Part shown: piece by piece, positions 9,100-21,354 of the stretch
Layout: each line of letters begins with the position of its first letter
How positions within the stretch are numbered: the stretch's first letter is position 1
From: Glycine soja
Lineage: Eukaryota > Streptophyta > Magnoliopsida > Fabales > Fabaceae
Direction: 5' to 3'
Assembly (NCBI RefSeq): GCF_004193775.1
Contig: NC_041002.1
Location: 17,231,535 to 17,295,534 of the forward strand
Length of the DNA stretch: 64,000 nucleotides
Program-made: the position numbers and the translations under genes
Notes under the pieces: generated by a model
Database searches by the model: none
Told to the model about the DNA's origin: nothing
The model's input: only the letters and a program-made list of their open reading frames with translations

Positions 9100-11227
9100 T
9101 GTCATACCCTAATTTCGTCCGGGGACCTTTGCTTGATGACATGCGACCTTTCTTTGGTCCTTGTGAGGTGCTTGGCATCCATCATTGGGCAATTTGTGAA
9201 ATTCCAGGACATGCCGAAAAACCAAAAAAAATATATTGATGCACAATCCGTAAGTTTCAGTGACACACCGGAAATCAAATGGAAGCATCGTTGCATAATT
9301 AAGTGAGGTTCCGTAACATTCCGTAAGTCAAAAGGGGGATGATTATGTAATCCGCAAGGTTCCGTAACATTATGGAAAGAAAACAAGTATCGTTACGAGA
9401 TTCGTAAGTTTCCGTAACTTTACGAAAAAAGAATCACCAAAAAAGGTAAGGGGGTGAACTTATCAAGATAGGGGTGTAAATAGCAATTCAAATCTAGGCC
9501 CTTCTAGAACATTTTGGAAGTTGGGTTGCTTAAGGAGGAAGCAACTGGGCGGCAAGCTCCTCCACGTTTTTGAAAAATGGTTTTCGGGGCTTCCGCGGCT
9601 TCCGTAATACTTTCGTAAAATTTCCGAAAACCTTGGGTAAGCATATTCCACTTAACATTGGTGAAAGGGAAGAGAAAAAAGATGAAAATCAAATTCGAAA
9701 ACAGTTCCGTAAGGCTTTCGTAACTTTTCCGTAAAATACGAAAAGGGAGGTGAACTTAGTAATTCGGGTGCGCTTAGAAATCTTCTTCATTAAGTCTTTG
9801 GGCGGCAAGCACCTCCCTTTTTTGTATAAATAGGGGAGGGGGGAGCTGTTTCAAAATGTTCAGCCCCTTTGGCACTTCTCTCTCTTTCGAATTTGCTTGG
9901 AAAAATCGTTTCCGTGAAGAAAATCTAAGCCGAGGCGCTTCCGAAACGCTTCCGTAAGCGATTCTGTGGAAATTCTTCATCGTTCTTCACCGTTCTTCAT
10001 CCGTTCTTTGTTCGTTCTTCGTTCTTCAACGGGTAAGTTTTCGAATTCGAGACTTTCAATTCATTTCTTGTTTTGTGTACTTTCACTTTAATTTCGTTTA
10101 CTTTCAGTTTTCTTTTCTTCCGTTTTTAACGTGCTTTAACCATTTATTTAAGCCGTTTTCTCGTCTAATAAATGATAAAATGAATTTCAACCGATCATTT
10201 GTGTTGTAATCTCGTTTAATCACTGTTAAAACGAAATCTAACTGATCGTTCACGCTATAACCTCGGTTAAACCAAAAAAAGTAAAATAATAATAAAATAA
10301 TCAAAATATCTTTGAATAAAATAATAAAAAAAATCAATCGGACGTTTTTCTTTGGAAGTTTCCTTGAATGAATTGATTAATAACCAAAGTGAAACTAAGA
10401 CTAAAATCAACTCACAAATCAAGTTTTTTTCCGAAAAATCACTAAAAACCGTTTTAAGGTCCAACGCCTTAAACGGTCCTCTTGGCTTTTATCGTTTAAC
10501 ATGGACCGTTCAAAAGCATAAAATCAACATGTGACTTTACCGCTTTTGCAAGAACTATGTAGGTCTGATTTCCTCATCGCAATTGAGGATACGTAGGAGC
10601 AAAAGCCCCGCTTTTGTCGACCACCCCAAGAGATCGTTAATGGTCCAAATGCCTTAACGTTTCTCTCCTTTCAAAAACAAGAGATCGTTAATGGTCCAAT
10701 GCCTTAACGTTTCTCTCCTTTCAAAATCAAAAGACCGTTTAATGGTCCAACACCTTAAATGACCTTTTGTTCAAATAAAAAACATATTTTGCAAAAAAGA
10801 CAAAAAACAAACTTACACCAAACACTTTGTTCCAAAAGAACTACGTAGGTCTGATTTTCTCATCCCAAATTGAGGAATACGTAGGAGCAAAGGGAAACAC
10901 CCTTGTCGACCACAAAAAGAGAAAATATAAAAAGGGTATAAAGGATATAGAGACATAAAAAGGGAACATAAAAAATCAAAGTCATGTTTGCACATTCGAT
11001 TAAAGGCTGCCGTCCCTTGGGGCGGACGTGTGGGGTGCTAATACCTTCCCCGTGCGTAAATACAACTCCCGAACCTTTCACTTAAAAGTTCGTAGATCGT
11101 GTCATTTCCGGTTTTTCCGACGTTTTCCTCAAATAAACGTTGGTGGCGACTCCGCGCGTATTCCTTTCGTGGAACACGCATCCCGCGAGTCACGCGTCGC
11201 CCTCCCGCCGAAGGGTAGGTTGCGACA
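9100..11227 (+). mobile_element. Tat-lineage LTR shared by or abutting elements A and B
   Basis: A 2128-bp LTR from TGTCATACCC to GGTTGCGACA. The left neighbour is the polypurine tract of A; the right neighbour is ORF1 coding sequence of B, with no primer-binding site or leader between. It matches the B 3' LTR (27277-28905) over most of its length but is longer, partly through extra copies of ggtccaa.gccttaa units (10628-10770) and a second hairpin box (10840). TATAAATA lies at 9825-9832, and a possible splice donor GGGTAAGTTTT at 10028. The U3 part has many TTCCGTAA motifs. It is either the 3' LTR of A inserted into B, or one LTR shared by a recombinant tandem. Confidence 0.85.
9825..9832 (+). 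promoter_or_regulatory. LTR TATA box
   Basis: TATAAATA followed by a G-rich then CT-rich leader. The same arrangement occurs at 27760-27767 in the other LTR. Confidence 0.75.
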
Positions 11228-12999
11228 CTCTCCAAATGCAAGCCTTCCGCAAGATTTACGGAAAGATCTTAGAGTTGACCATAGCAGAGATATCCATAGA
11301 AGCCATTGCATCACTCACCCAATACTACGACCAGCCTTTGAGATGCTTCACGTTCGGAGACTTCCAATTGGTACCAACCATTGAAGAATTTGAGGAAATT
11401 CTAGGATGTCCTCTCGGGGGAAGAAAACCATACCTTTCCTCCGGGTGTCTCCCCTCTTTGAGCAGAATTGCAACTGTGGTCAAGGATTCAGCAAGAGGTT
11501 TGGACCGCATAAAATAGACTCAGAACGGCATAGCGGGCCTACCACGGAGGTACCTAGAAGACAAGGCGAGGGGTATGGCCAATCAAGGAGATTGGGTCCC
11601 GTTTATGGATGTGTTAGCTTTGCTAATTTTTGGGGTTGTCCTCTTTCCAAACATAGATGGTTTGGTGGACCTAGCAGCAATCGACGCTTTCCTTGCATAC
11701 CACCATAGCAAGGAAAGTCTGGTGGTGGCTGTCTTGGCAGATTTATTTGACACATTTAACTGAAGGTGCAAAAAGAGTAGCGCACGGATCATCTGTTGCT
11801 TGCCCGCCCTCTGTGTTTGGTTGGTTTCACACTTATTCCAGCAAGACACAAGGCATCCATGTCCGCTCCAGAGCCATCGCTCGTGTACTAAAAAGAGGAG
11901 AATAGATTGGGACCAGCTTTTGGCTGGGATAGGAGGTAGAACAATCAATTGGTTCCCCCGATGGAAGGAAGGAAAGGAGGGAGTCCTTTTCTCATGTGGA
12001 GGGTACCCAAACATTCCGCTGATAGGAACGAGGGGTTGTATTAACTACAATCCCGCGCTCGCTATAAGACAACTAGGGTACCCCATGAGGGGAGCACCGA
12101 TGGAAGAAAGCATGTCTCCTTTCCTTGTGAGGGATTTCGGCGCACAAAATTTCAAGGCTATACAAAGAATCCATAAGGCATGGGAAACCCCGTTAAGGAA
12201 AGATCAAGAACTTAGGGGCATTCGTAATGGCATCATTGGTGGTTACCATGAATGGCTGAAAGTTCATATACGAGGTTTAGATTGGCTCGCCAAGTTAAAA
12301 GTTGTCAGCGAAGAGAGTTTTGAAGCACCGGAAGAGGACGAAGAATTCCAAGCTCTCAAAAGCGAGTTAGGAAAGGCGAAACTTGCCAAGGAGAAGTTCA
12401 AGTTGGCCGCTACACACATCCGGAAGGAGTGTGCCGGATTACGGGAAGAGAATGCAACTACCGCAAGAGCCCTTGAACAAGAGGCCAAGAGGGCTCGCAA
12501 GGAAGAGTATGGCCGGAACAAATTTCGTGGAGCTCTGTGGGGTAGCAATAATGAACTCAAGCTGCGAAGGGAAGAGAGGGACCAGTCGCGAGCACATAGC
12601 ATGGTTTTGAAAGAGGCGTTAGTTGCCTGTTCAAGGTCCAAAAGAAGCTTGTCTCAGCGTTTATGCGAGACGGAGACCAACATGCTAGCTATCATCGCCA
12701 AGTACCAAGAAGAGTTAGGTCTAGCCACGGCCCACGAGCATAGGGTCGCGGACGAGTATGCCCAAATATACGCGGAAAAAGAGGCTAGAGGAAGGGTGAT
12801 CGACTCTTTACACCAAGAGGCAACCATGTGGATGAATCGGTTTGCTCTTACCTTGAACGGGAGTCAAGAACTTCCCCGATTGTTAGCCAAGGCCAAGGCG
12901 ATGGCGGACACCTACTCCGCCCCCAAAGAAATTCATGGGCTTCTTAGCTATTGTCAGCGTATGATAGACTTAATGGCCCACATAATTAGAAATCGCTAG
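11228..12999 (+). pseudogene. ORF1: Ogre/Tat-type ORF1 (upstream of gag), two in-frame stops
   Basis: One reading frame runs the whole length and is interrupted only by TAG at 11515-11517 and TGA at 11761-11763. The N-terminal half carries the pattern LRCFTFGDFQLVPTIEEFEE..GCPL and later FMDVLALLIFG, AAIDAFLAYHHSKES and CINYNPALAIRQLGYPMRG, which I recognise from the plant mobile-domain-type ORF1 of Ogre-like elements (DUF7745 family, from memory). The C-terminal ~200 residues are charged and probably coiled-coil (EEFQALKSELGKAKLAKEK). The first tens of residues are missing because the LTR end abuts the frame. Its function in the element is not known. Extra ORF1 upstream of gag is a hallmark of the Ogre group. 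Confidence 0.8.
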
Positions 13000-13233
13000 G
13001 AAACTTGTATGGTCTCTCAGACCTTGACTAGATACAACTTTTTGAAATAAAATGAGTTGGAACCATGTTTCTACTCCAAAAAGCTTGTGCGAATCAAATG
13101 ACTCCTGCATTTTATCTCTAGCATGCATTCTTTCTTTCTTTACCCACTCCTCACGTTTGGTTTTTTAGGGAAAAACACCATAACTAAACGCGCCACAAGG
13201 CATCCCTATCGCACCAGATCCAAATCTAGAACG
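13000..13233. other. Spacer between ORF1 and gag
   Basis: No gene. Contains pyrimidine-rich text and the leader of gag. Confidence 0.6.
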
Positions 13234-16200
13234 ATGGGTGATCAAGAGGAGACACAGGAATAGATGAAAGCCGACATGTCGGCTCTGAAAGAACAGATGG
13301 CCTCCATGATGGAGGCCATGTTAGGAATGAGGTAGCTCATGGAGAAAAACGCGGCCACCGCTGCCGCTGTCAGTTCGGCTGCCGAAGCAGACCCAACTCT
13401 CTTAGCAACTGCGCACCATCCTCCCTCAAACATAGTAGGACGGGGAAGGGACACACTGGGGCACGATGGCAACCCTCACCTGGGATACAACCGAGCGGCT
13501 TACCCTTATGGATTGCCGCCCAACTACTCACCACCCATCTTGCAAGACGATGCGGGCCATATTGCTTCTCCCGTCCTTGAAAGAGACCCTCCTCAGCAGC
13601 CCGACAAGGTCCACAAAGACCCTCAAGACTATGCTCGAAGGGATGTCGAGTTCTATCCCCTGATCCCCGAAGGGCCGACACCCAGCACGTTGCCTCAACC
13701 CAACATCGCGACAAAACCAATAGTTTTGTCCACGGAAGGACTGCCCCCGGAAACTGAAGAAAGGAGAAAGCTCGATCTCCTCGAGGAAAGATTGAGAGCC
13801 GTGGAAGGATTTGGGGACTATCCGTTTGCAGACATGACGGATCTTTGCTTGGTACCCGATGTTGTTATTCCCCCAAAGTTCAAAGTGCCGGACTTCGACA
13901 AGTATAAAGGGACGACTTGTCCCAAAAACCATCTCAAGATGTACTGTCGCAAGATGGGCGCACACTCTAAGGATGAAAAGCTATTAATACACTTTTTTCA
14001 AGATAGCTTGGCCGGAGCCGCGGTAGTTCGGTACACTAATTTGGAAGCTTCCCGTATCCGTACTTGGAAGGATCTGATTACTGCCTTCCTAAGGCAATAC
14101 CAGTATAATTCTGATATGGCTCCCGATCGCACTCAGCTGCAGAATATGTTCAAGAAAGAGGGTGAAACCTTTAAAGAATACGCACAGCGGTGGAGAGACC
14201 TGGCGGCACAAGTAGCTCCTCCCATGGTTGAGAGAGAGATGATCACCATGATGGTAGACACTCTGCCAGTGTTCTACTATGAGAAGCTAGTAGGTTACAT
14301 GCCGTCCAGCTTCGCGGACCTAGTGTTCGCCGGGGAAAGAATCGAGGTAGGGTTGAAAAGAGGAAAGTTCGATTAGGTTTCCTCCACAAGTGCGAATTCC
14401 AAAAGAATCGGGACAACGGGGGCAAAAAGGAAGGAAGGAGATGCCCATGCCGTCTCTTCAACGCCCGAATGGGTCAAGCCCCTGCAGACACCTCATGGTA
14501 CCCATCAGTACGCGCAACATCACCCGAGCTTCTCAGCTCATACCGGGAACGCCTCTAGTTCAGCACCCGTGCAGCCTAAGGCACCCACCCAGAGGGAAGC
14601 TCCCCAAGTTCCAACTCCGAACACAACTCGCCCGGCCGGTAATTCCAACGCAACAAGGAACTTCCCTCCGAGGCCATTTCAAGAATTCACCCCACTCCCA
14701 ATGACATACGAAGACCTCTTGCCGTCCCTCATCGCCAACCATTTGGCCGTGGTAACTCCCGGAAAGGTCCTCCAACCCCCTTTCCCAAAGTGGTATGACC
14801 CTAATGCAACTTGCAAGTACCATGGGGGTGTCCCGGGGCATTCCATTGAAAAATGCTTGGCCCTTAAATACAAGGTCCAACATTTGATAGATGCTGGATG
14901 GCTGACTTTCCAAGAGGATCGGCCCAATGTGAGAACCAACCCGCTCGCCAATCATGAAGGGGGAGCGGTTAACGCCGTTGAGTCTGATAGGCCGCGTAGG
15001 TCTAAACCTTTAAAGGATGTGGCAACCCCTAGGAGGTTTATCTTTGAGGCCCTACAAAAGGGAGGTGTGATTCCTCATAGTGGGCGTAAGGAGTATTCCT
15101 GTTTACTATATTCCGGCGAGCTGCATGACATGGAAACGTGTTTGGGAGTAGAGGAATTGTTACAGCAAATGATAGATCAAGGTCGACTGGAAGTTGGCAG
15201 TGAAGGAAGAGAAGAGCAGCATATATGCATGCAGTCCACGGATGAGAGCGGTGTTGCGAGGCCCAAACCCTTGGTGATATACTTCACCAAGGGCGCGGCT
15301 TCGCAAAAGCCCGGACACCCCTTAGCAGCTAAACTTGTTCCTTTCCCATACCAAAATAGCCACGCAGTCCCATGGAGATATACACCTCCGAGGGAGAAGG
15401 AAGAAGAAGCCACCGACGTCAGCTCGTTGTCGGCTAAAGTAACAAATATCACGGGACTAAGTGGTGTGACCCGTAGCGGTCGTGTGTTCGCACCTCCGGA
15501 CCTACCAGTCCAACCCGTGAACGTCAAGGGAAAAGGAAAAGTGGTGGAGGAACGAGATGGCGAAGCACCCCATGCTTCGAATAAAGATATTCTGGCAAAA
15601 GGCCTTCCGGAGTAAAAGGATGGTAAAAAGGAGGTGTCGGTAGAGGAAGCCAGCGAGTTCCTCCGTATAATTCAGCAGAGCGAATTCAAGGTTATCGAAC
15701 AGCTCAACAAAACTCCGGCCAGGGTCTCGTTGTTGGAGTTACTCATGAGTTCCGAGCCTCATCGGGCTCTACTAGTAAAAGTTCTGAACGAGGCCCACGT
15801 GGCCCAAGACATCTCGGTAGAAGGTTTCGGAGGGCTGGTCAATAATATCACTGCCAACAAATATCTCGCCTTCGCCGAAGAAGAAATCCCCGCCGAGGGG
15901 AGAGGGCATAATAAAGCTTTGCACGTATCAGTCAAGTGTATGGACCATATCATAGCCAAAGTGCTCATCGATAATGGTTCCAGTTTAAACGTGATGCCTA
16001 AGAGCACTTTGGAGAAATTACCATTCAATGCCTCCCACTTAAAACCGAGTTCAATGGTGGTTCGTGCCTTCGACGGCACCCGCCGAGAGGTTAGGGGAGA
16101 GATTGATCTCCCAGTACAGATAGGCCCTCACACCTGTCAAGTTACTTTCCAAATAATGGATATTAACCCTCCCTACAGCTGTCTGTTGGGGCGCCCGTGG

Positions 16201-16832
16201 ATCCACTCAGTAGGAGTTGTTCCCTCAACACTCCACCAAAAGTTGAAATTCGTAGTGGAAGGGCATCTGGTCATCGTATCAGGCGAGGAAGACATCTTGG
16301 TGAGCTGCCCATCCTCTATGCCTTATGTGGAAGCCGCAGAGGAATCATTAGAAACCGCTTTCCAGTCTTTTGAGGTGGTAAGCATTTCCTCCGTGGACTC
16401 CTTCTCTGGGCAAGCTTGCCTGTCCGATGCAGCAGTAATGATGGCCCGAGTTATGTTGGGGAACGGTTACAAACCCGGAATGGGTTTAGGCAAAGACAAC
16501 GGCGGCATAACTAGCCTGATAAATGCCAAAGGAAATCGTGGGAAGTATGGTTTAGGCTATAAGCCCACTCAGGCAAATATAAAGAGAAGCATCGCGGGAA
16601 GGAAGAGCGGTGGTCAAAGCTCACGGTTGAGATAAGAAAGTGAAGGAAGCCCGCCCTGCCACATAAGTAGAAGCTTTTTAAGCGCAGGTCTGGGAGACGA
16701 AGGTCAAGTGGTCGCGATATACGAAGATGATGTTCCGAGTACATTGGATTTGGTACGACCATGCCCTCCTGATTTCCAGCTGGGAAATTGGCGAGTGGAG
16801 GAACGCCCCGGCATGTACACAACGAGCATAAT
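13234..16832 (+). pseudogene. gag-pro: gag-protease exon of Tat element B, five in-frame stops
   Basis: A single frame from ATG 13234 with stops at 13261 (TAG), 13333 (TAG), 14374 (TAG), 15613 (TAA) and 16633 (TAA) and no frameshift seen. Order: N-terminal coiled region (MKADMSALKEQMASMMEAM), capsid (DFDKYKGTTCPKNHLKMYC to LKRGKFD, about 13760-14376), a nucleocapsid motif CKYHGGVPGHSIEKC (14812-14856), and a retroviral-type aspartic protease with active site LIDNGSS (about 15964-15984) and the LLGRPWIHS flap-side motif. A G-patch-like segment MLGNGYKPGMGLGKDNGG follows (about 16454-16505). The coding sequence reaches 16832 and then meets a splice donor. A normal product would be the virion structural protein and the maturation protease. 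Confidence 0.88.
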
Positions 16833-17014
16833 GTAAACCTTTACGGTTTTAAAAGCTCTATAGTTGGGCCTAGGCTTTAGAGTTTTTCCTTTTGTTAAGG
16901 CTTTGTGTCTTTTGTTTTTGAATTTATAATACAAGGATCTTTCTTCATCTGTTCCTACGTCTCTACCCATTCTCATTCATTTGCATGTTTACTTTTTTAT
17001 TTCTGAAACGGCAG
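16833..17014 (+). other. 182-bp intron between protease and reverse transcriptase
   Basis: Donor AT|GTAAAC at 16832/16833 and acceptor ACGGCAG|AT at 17014/17015. The upstream exon is in one frame and ends after two bases of a codon; the downstream exon is in another frame. Removing exactly these 182 bases joins the frames and gives an open reading through ...S-I-I-S-D-D-E-S-P into the RT domain. Without splicing, the upstream frame stops soon after the donor. Ogre-type Tat elements are known to have an intron at this place. Confidence 0.85.
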
Positions 17015-20000
17015 ATCCGATGACGAGTCCCCCGAAGGTACTAATACCTGGGACCCGCTTATCAACTTCGAGCAAGAAACGAATCAAACGAAAGATGAAG
17101 GGAACGAGGATGTGGGACTTCCCCCAGAATTAGAAAGGATGGTCGCCAATGAGGACCAAGAAATGGGGCCTCATCAAGAAGAAACAGAACTAGTAGACTT
17201 GGGAATTGGCAGTGGAAAAAGGGAAGTAAAAATAGGCACAGGTATTACCGCACCTATCCGTGAAGAATTAATAACCCTGCTAAAAGACTACCAAGACATC
17301 TTTGCTTGGTCATACCAAGATATGCCCGGTTTGAGTTCTGACATTGTACAACACCGATTACCTCTAAATCCCGAGTGTTCCCCGGTAAAGCAGAAACTGA
17401 GAAGGATGAAGCCCGAAACATCTTTGAAGATAAAAGAAGAAGTGAAGAAGCAATTTGACGCTGGTTTTTTGGCCGTCGCTCGGTATCCAGAATGGGTTGC
17501 CAACATTGTGTCGGTCCCTAAGAAAGATGGGAAGGTACGAATGTGTGTGGATTATCGGGACCTGAATCGGGCAAGTCCCAAGGAAAATTTTCCTTTGCCA
17601 CACATCGATATCCTCGTGGATAACACGACCAATTTCGCTTTATTTTCCTTCATGGACGGTTTCTCCGGTTACAATCAGATAAAGATGGCGCCAGAGGATA
17701 TGGAAAAGACTACCTTCGTCACCCTGTGGGGGACGTTCTGTTACAAGGTGATGTCCTTTGGACTCAAGAATGCCGGGGCAACTTATCAACGGGCCATGGT
17801 AGCTTTGTTCCATGATATGATGCATCAAGAGATCGAGGTCTACGTGGACGACATACTTGCTAAATCTAAATCCGAGGAAGAACACCTTGTCAACCTGCGA
17901 AAGTTGTTCGAAAGGCTTAAGAAATATCAATTAAGGTTGAACCCCGCCAAGTGTACCTTTGGGGTCAAATCAGGGAAATTGCTTGGTTTCATCGTGAGCC
18001 AGAAAGGAATAGAGGTAGACCCCGAAAAGGTGAAGGCCATCCTTGAGATGCCAGAACCCCGTACTGAGAGGCAAGTCCGGGGCTTCCTGGGACGCTTGAA
18101 TTATATTGCCAGATTCATATCGCAGCTCACCGCCATTTGTGAGCCGTTGTTCAAACTCTTATGCAAAAACCAAACTGATCGCTGGAATGAGGATTGCCAA
18201 GAAGCTTTTGGAAGGATCAAGAAGTGACTTATGAATCCTCCCGTGCTTATGCCACCAGTACCTGGAAGGCCTCTCGTCTTGTACATGACAATCTTAGACG
18301 AGTCGATGGGGTGTATGTTGGGGCAACATGACGAATCCGGAAAGAAAGAGCGTGCTGTTTACTACCTAAGTAAGAAGTTCACGACCTGTGAAATGAATTA
18401 CTCCTTGCTCGAAAGAACGTGTTGTGCTTTAGTATGGGCATCCCATCGCCTAAGGCAGTACATGCTGAGCCATACTACCTGGTTGATATCCAAGATGGAC
18501 CCGGTTAAGTACATCTTTGAAAAGCCAGCTCTCACGGGACGAATCGCCCGGTGGCAAGTCCTGCTATCCGAGTTTGATATAATTTATGTCACCCAAAAGG
18601 CGATAAAAGGAAGCGCCTTAGCAGATTATTTGGCTCAACAGCCTCTTAACAACTATCAGCCCATGCATTCTGAATTCCCGGATGAGGACATCATGGCCTT
18701 GTTTAAGGAAAAATTGGACGAAGATCGGGACAAATGGACCGTATGGTTTGACGGAGCGTCAAACATTCTAGGCCATGGCGTTGGAGCAGTATTGGTCTCT
18801 CCGGACAATCAATGTGTACCTTTCATAGCCAGGCTAGGATTCGACTGCACCAACAACATGGCCGAATATGAAGCATGTGCCCTAGCCGTCCAGGCAGCAA
18901 TTGACTCCAATGTCAAACTACTCAAGGTGTACGGCGACTCAGCGTTGGTAATCCATCAGCTGAGAGGGGAATGGGAAACTAGAGATCCCAAGCTGATACC
19001 CTACAAAGCCTATATCAAGGAATTGGCTAAGACTTTTGATGAGATCTCCTTCCATCATGTTCCCCACGAGGAAAATCCAATGGCGGATGTGCTTGCTACT
19101 TTGGCGTCTATGTTCCAGCTAACGCCGCACGGGGATCTACCCTACATTGAATTTTGGTGTCGTGGCAAACCCGCGCATTGTTGCCAAGTAGAAGAGGAAC
19201 GGGACGGAAAGCCTTGGTATTTCGACATCAAGCGATATGTCGTAAGCAAAGAATACCCGCTAGAGATTGCCGACAATGATAAGAGGACATTGAGAAGGTT
19301 GGCAGCCGGTTTCTTCATGAGTGGAAGTATACTGTATAAGAGAAATCACGACATGACACTCCTGCGGTGTGTGGATGCTAGGGAGGCAAATCACATGATC
19401 GAGGAAGTCCATGAGGGCTCGTTTGGAACGCACACCAACGGACATGCTATGGCCAGGAAGATCCTAAGAGCAGGTTATTACTGGCTTACCATGGAAAGTG
19501 ATTGTTGTGTCCATGTGAGGAAATGCCACAAATGTCAAGCGTTCGCAGATAATGTCAATGCTCCACCACATCCTCTGAATGTCATGTCCGCCCCTTGGCC
19601 TTTCTCCATGTGGAGAATAGATGTCATCGGGACCATTGAGCCCAAGGCCTCGAATGGTCATCGCTTCATCCTCATAGCGATAGATTATTTTACCAAGTGG
19701 GTCGAGGCGGCCTCCTATACCAATGTCACGAGGGGTGTGGTGGTCAGGTTCATTAAGAAAGAGATCATCTGCCGATATGGTTTGCCAAGGAAGATTATCA
19801 CGGACAACGGCACCAACCTGAATAACAAGATGATGGGGGAAATGTGCGAGGAGTTTAAAATCCAGCATCACAATTCCACACCCTACCGGCCAAAGATGAA
19901 TGGAGCCGTGGAAGCGGCCAATAAGAATATCAAAAAGATTATCCAAAAGATGACCGTGTCATACAGAGATTGGCACGAAATGCTCCCATTCGCGTTACAC

Positions 20001-20462
20001 GGTTACCGAACTTCAGTGCGAACGTCAACTAGGGCAACGCCGTTCTCATTAGTATATGGGATGGAGGCTGTGTTACCGTTTGAGGTAGAAGTCCCGTCAT
20101 TAAGGATCTTGGCAGAATCCGGATTAAAGGAGTCAGAGTGGGCTCAAACGCGCTATGACCAGCTCAACCTCATTGAGGGTAAGCGCTTAACGGCCATGAG
20201 TCATGGGCGCTTGTACCAACAAAGAATGAAGAGTGCATTCGACAAGAAGGTACGCTTGCGCAAGTTCCATGAGGGAGACCTTGTGCTAAAGAAAATGTCC
20301 CATGCTGTCAAGGACAATCGAGGAAAATGGGCCCCATACTACGAAGGGCCTTTTGTTGTGAAGAGGGCTTTTTCCGGAGGAGCCCTGGTGCTTACCAACA
20401 TGGATGGCGAAGAGCTACCTTCACCCGTGAATTCTGATGTCGTCAAGCGATATTATGCTTAG
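17015..20462 (+). pseudogene. pol: Reverse transcriptase, RNase H, second RNase H and integrase of Tat element B
   Basis: One frame broken only by TGA at 18225-18227. RT: CVDYRDLNRASPK, FSFMDGFSGYNQIKM and catalytic YVDD at 17841-17852. A Ty3-type RNase H follows (about 18280-18640), then a second, archaeal-type RNase H (WTVWFDGASNILGHGVGAVL to NPMADVLATLASM, about 18735-19110), which is diagnostic of the Tat lineage. Integrase: H2C2 zinc finger (about 19430-19540), catalytic Asp at 19620, TDNG Asp at 19803 and Glu at 19911, giving D-35-E spacing. The C-terminus ends KRYYA. The conserved integrase WGMD motif reads WRID. Catalytic residues are otherwise intact, so this copy decayed recently. 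Confidence 0.92.
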
Positions 20463-21166
20463 AATCTGGGGCAATTAAGGATGTCGCTGCATGTTCTTTA
20501 TCTTTATGTGTTTTCTGGATTTCCCCCAGGGATTCCCCGTCTACTGTATCTCTCGTTACAATCTTTCAAAGAAATGAACGTGGATTCGAGGCTTTAGTCC
20601 TCACGTTGGTTTCAAACCTTGCGTTAATTTGTGATCACCTGAGCCCTTCCGCTCAGTTCATGGGATGCCCCAAGCGCTTAATTAAAATTGAACCTAAACC
20701 AACTTTCACTAAAATTTGTTGCATTTGAAAACATTCATGCATACGCATACGCATGCATATTGTTGTGGTAAAACAGGGGCGGGATCATCTTGAGCTACCT
20801 TCTGGGGTGGGGACAAAACATGAACAGCAGAAACCAACCAAGGTAAGACAACGACGCGGTCAGGATTGGCCATACCTGGTTGTTTATTACTTGCAGGTAC
20901 TTAGGAACGGATACAACTGGGGATGGGGTCACGACCGACTGATCGTCGCCCCTTCTCTGCGCTAAACAAGCAGAGAACGTCGCTGCAAGGCAGCCCCGTA
21001 TCCTTTGTATTCGCAGTTTTCTTTTACTATTTGTTTGTTTTAAAAATAAGTAATCAACGCCTAATCCTAACTTAAGTAAGTTCAAGTTAGGCAAAACGCT
21101 AACCCATAAGGAAGGAGGGGACATGGTTAATGTTCCTCTCAAAAAAAAAAAAAAAAGTGCAGGTTA
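20463..21166. other. Noncoding region after integrase
   Basis: No gene. Contains a catcatacgcatacgcatgca short repeat near 20740 and a 16-bp A-run at 21141-21156. Confidence 0.6.
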
Positions 21167-21206
21167 GCTCGCCTGGGCGAGCAACCCCTGCACCAAAATA
21201 TAAAAG
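21167..21206 (+). promoter_or_regulatory. Internal promoter for ORF3: palindrome plus TATA box
   Basis: GCTCGCCTGGGCGAGC (21167-21182; perfect 7-bp arms, 2-nt centre) stands 17 bp before TATAAAAG (21199-21206). The same palindrome precedes the TATA box of the element's own 3' LTR (27716-27731, TATA 27760). A pyrimidine-rich leader and a splice donor follow, as in the LTR. Promoter function is inferred. Confidence 0.65.
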
Positions 21207-21354
21207 TGACGAAAGGGGGGACGTTTTTGCATTCAAAAACTTCTTTTCCCCCCTTTCAAAAGCCATACCCACGGAATTTACGAGTTTGCACCCCTAGGAT
21301 CTCTACTTTTCGCATTCTTCGATTCCGTTTTGCGCTTTTATTCATCACCAACAA

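Noticed and set aside
11028..11241. Small proteins encoded at the LTR end
   Set aside because: Frames cross the LTR/ORF1 boundary and recur at 28706-28969 simply because the LTR is duplicated.
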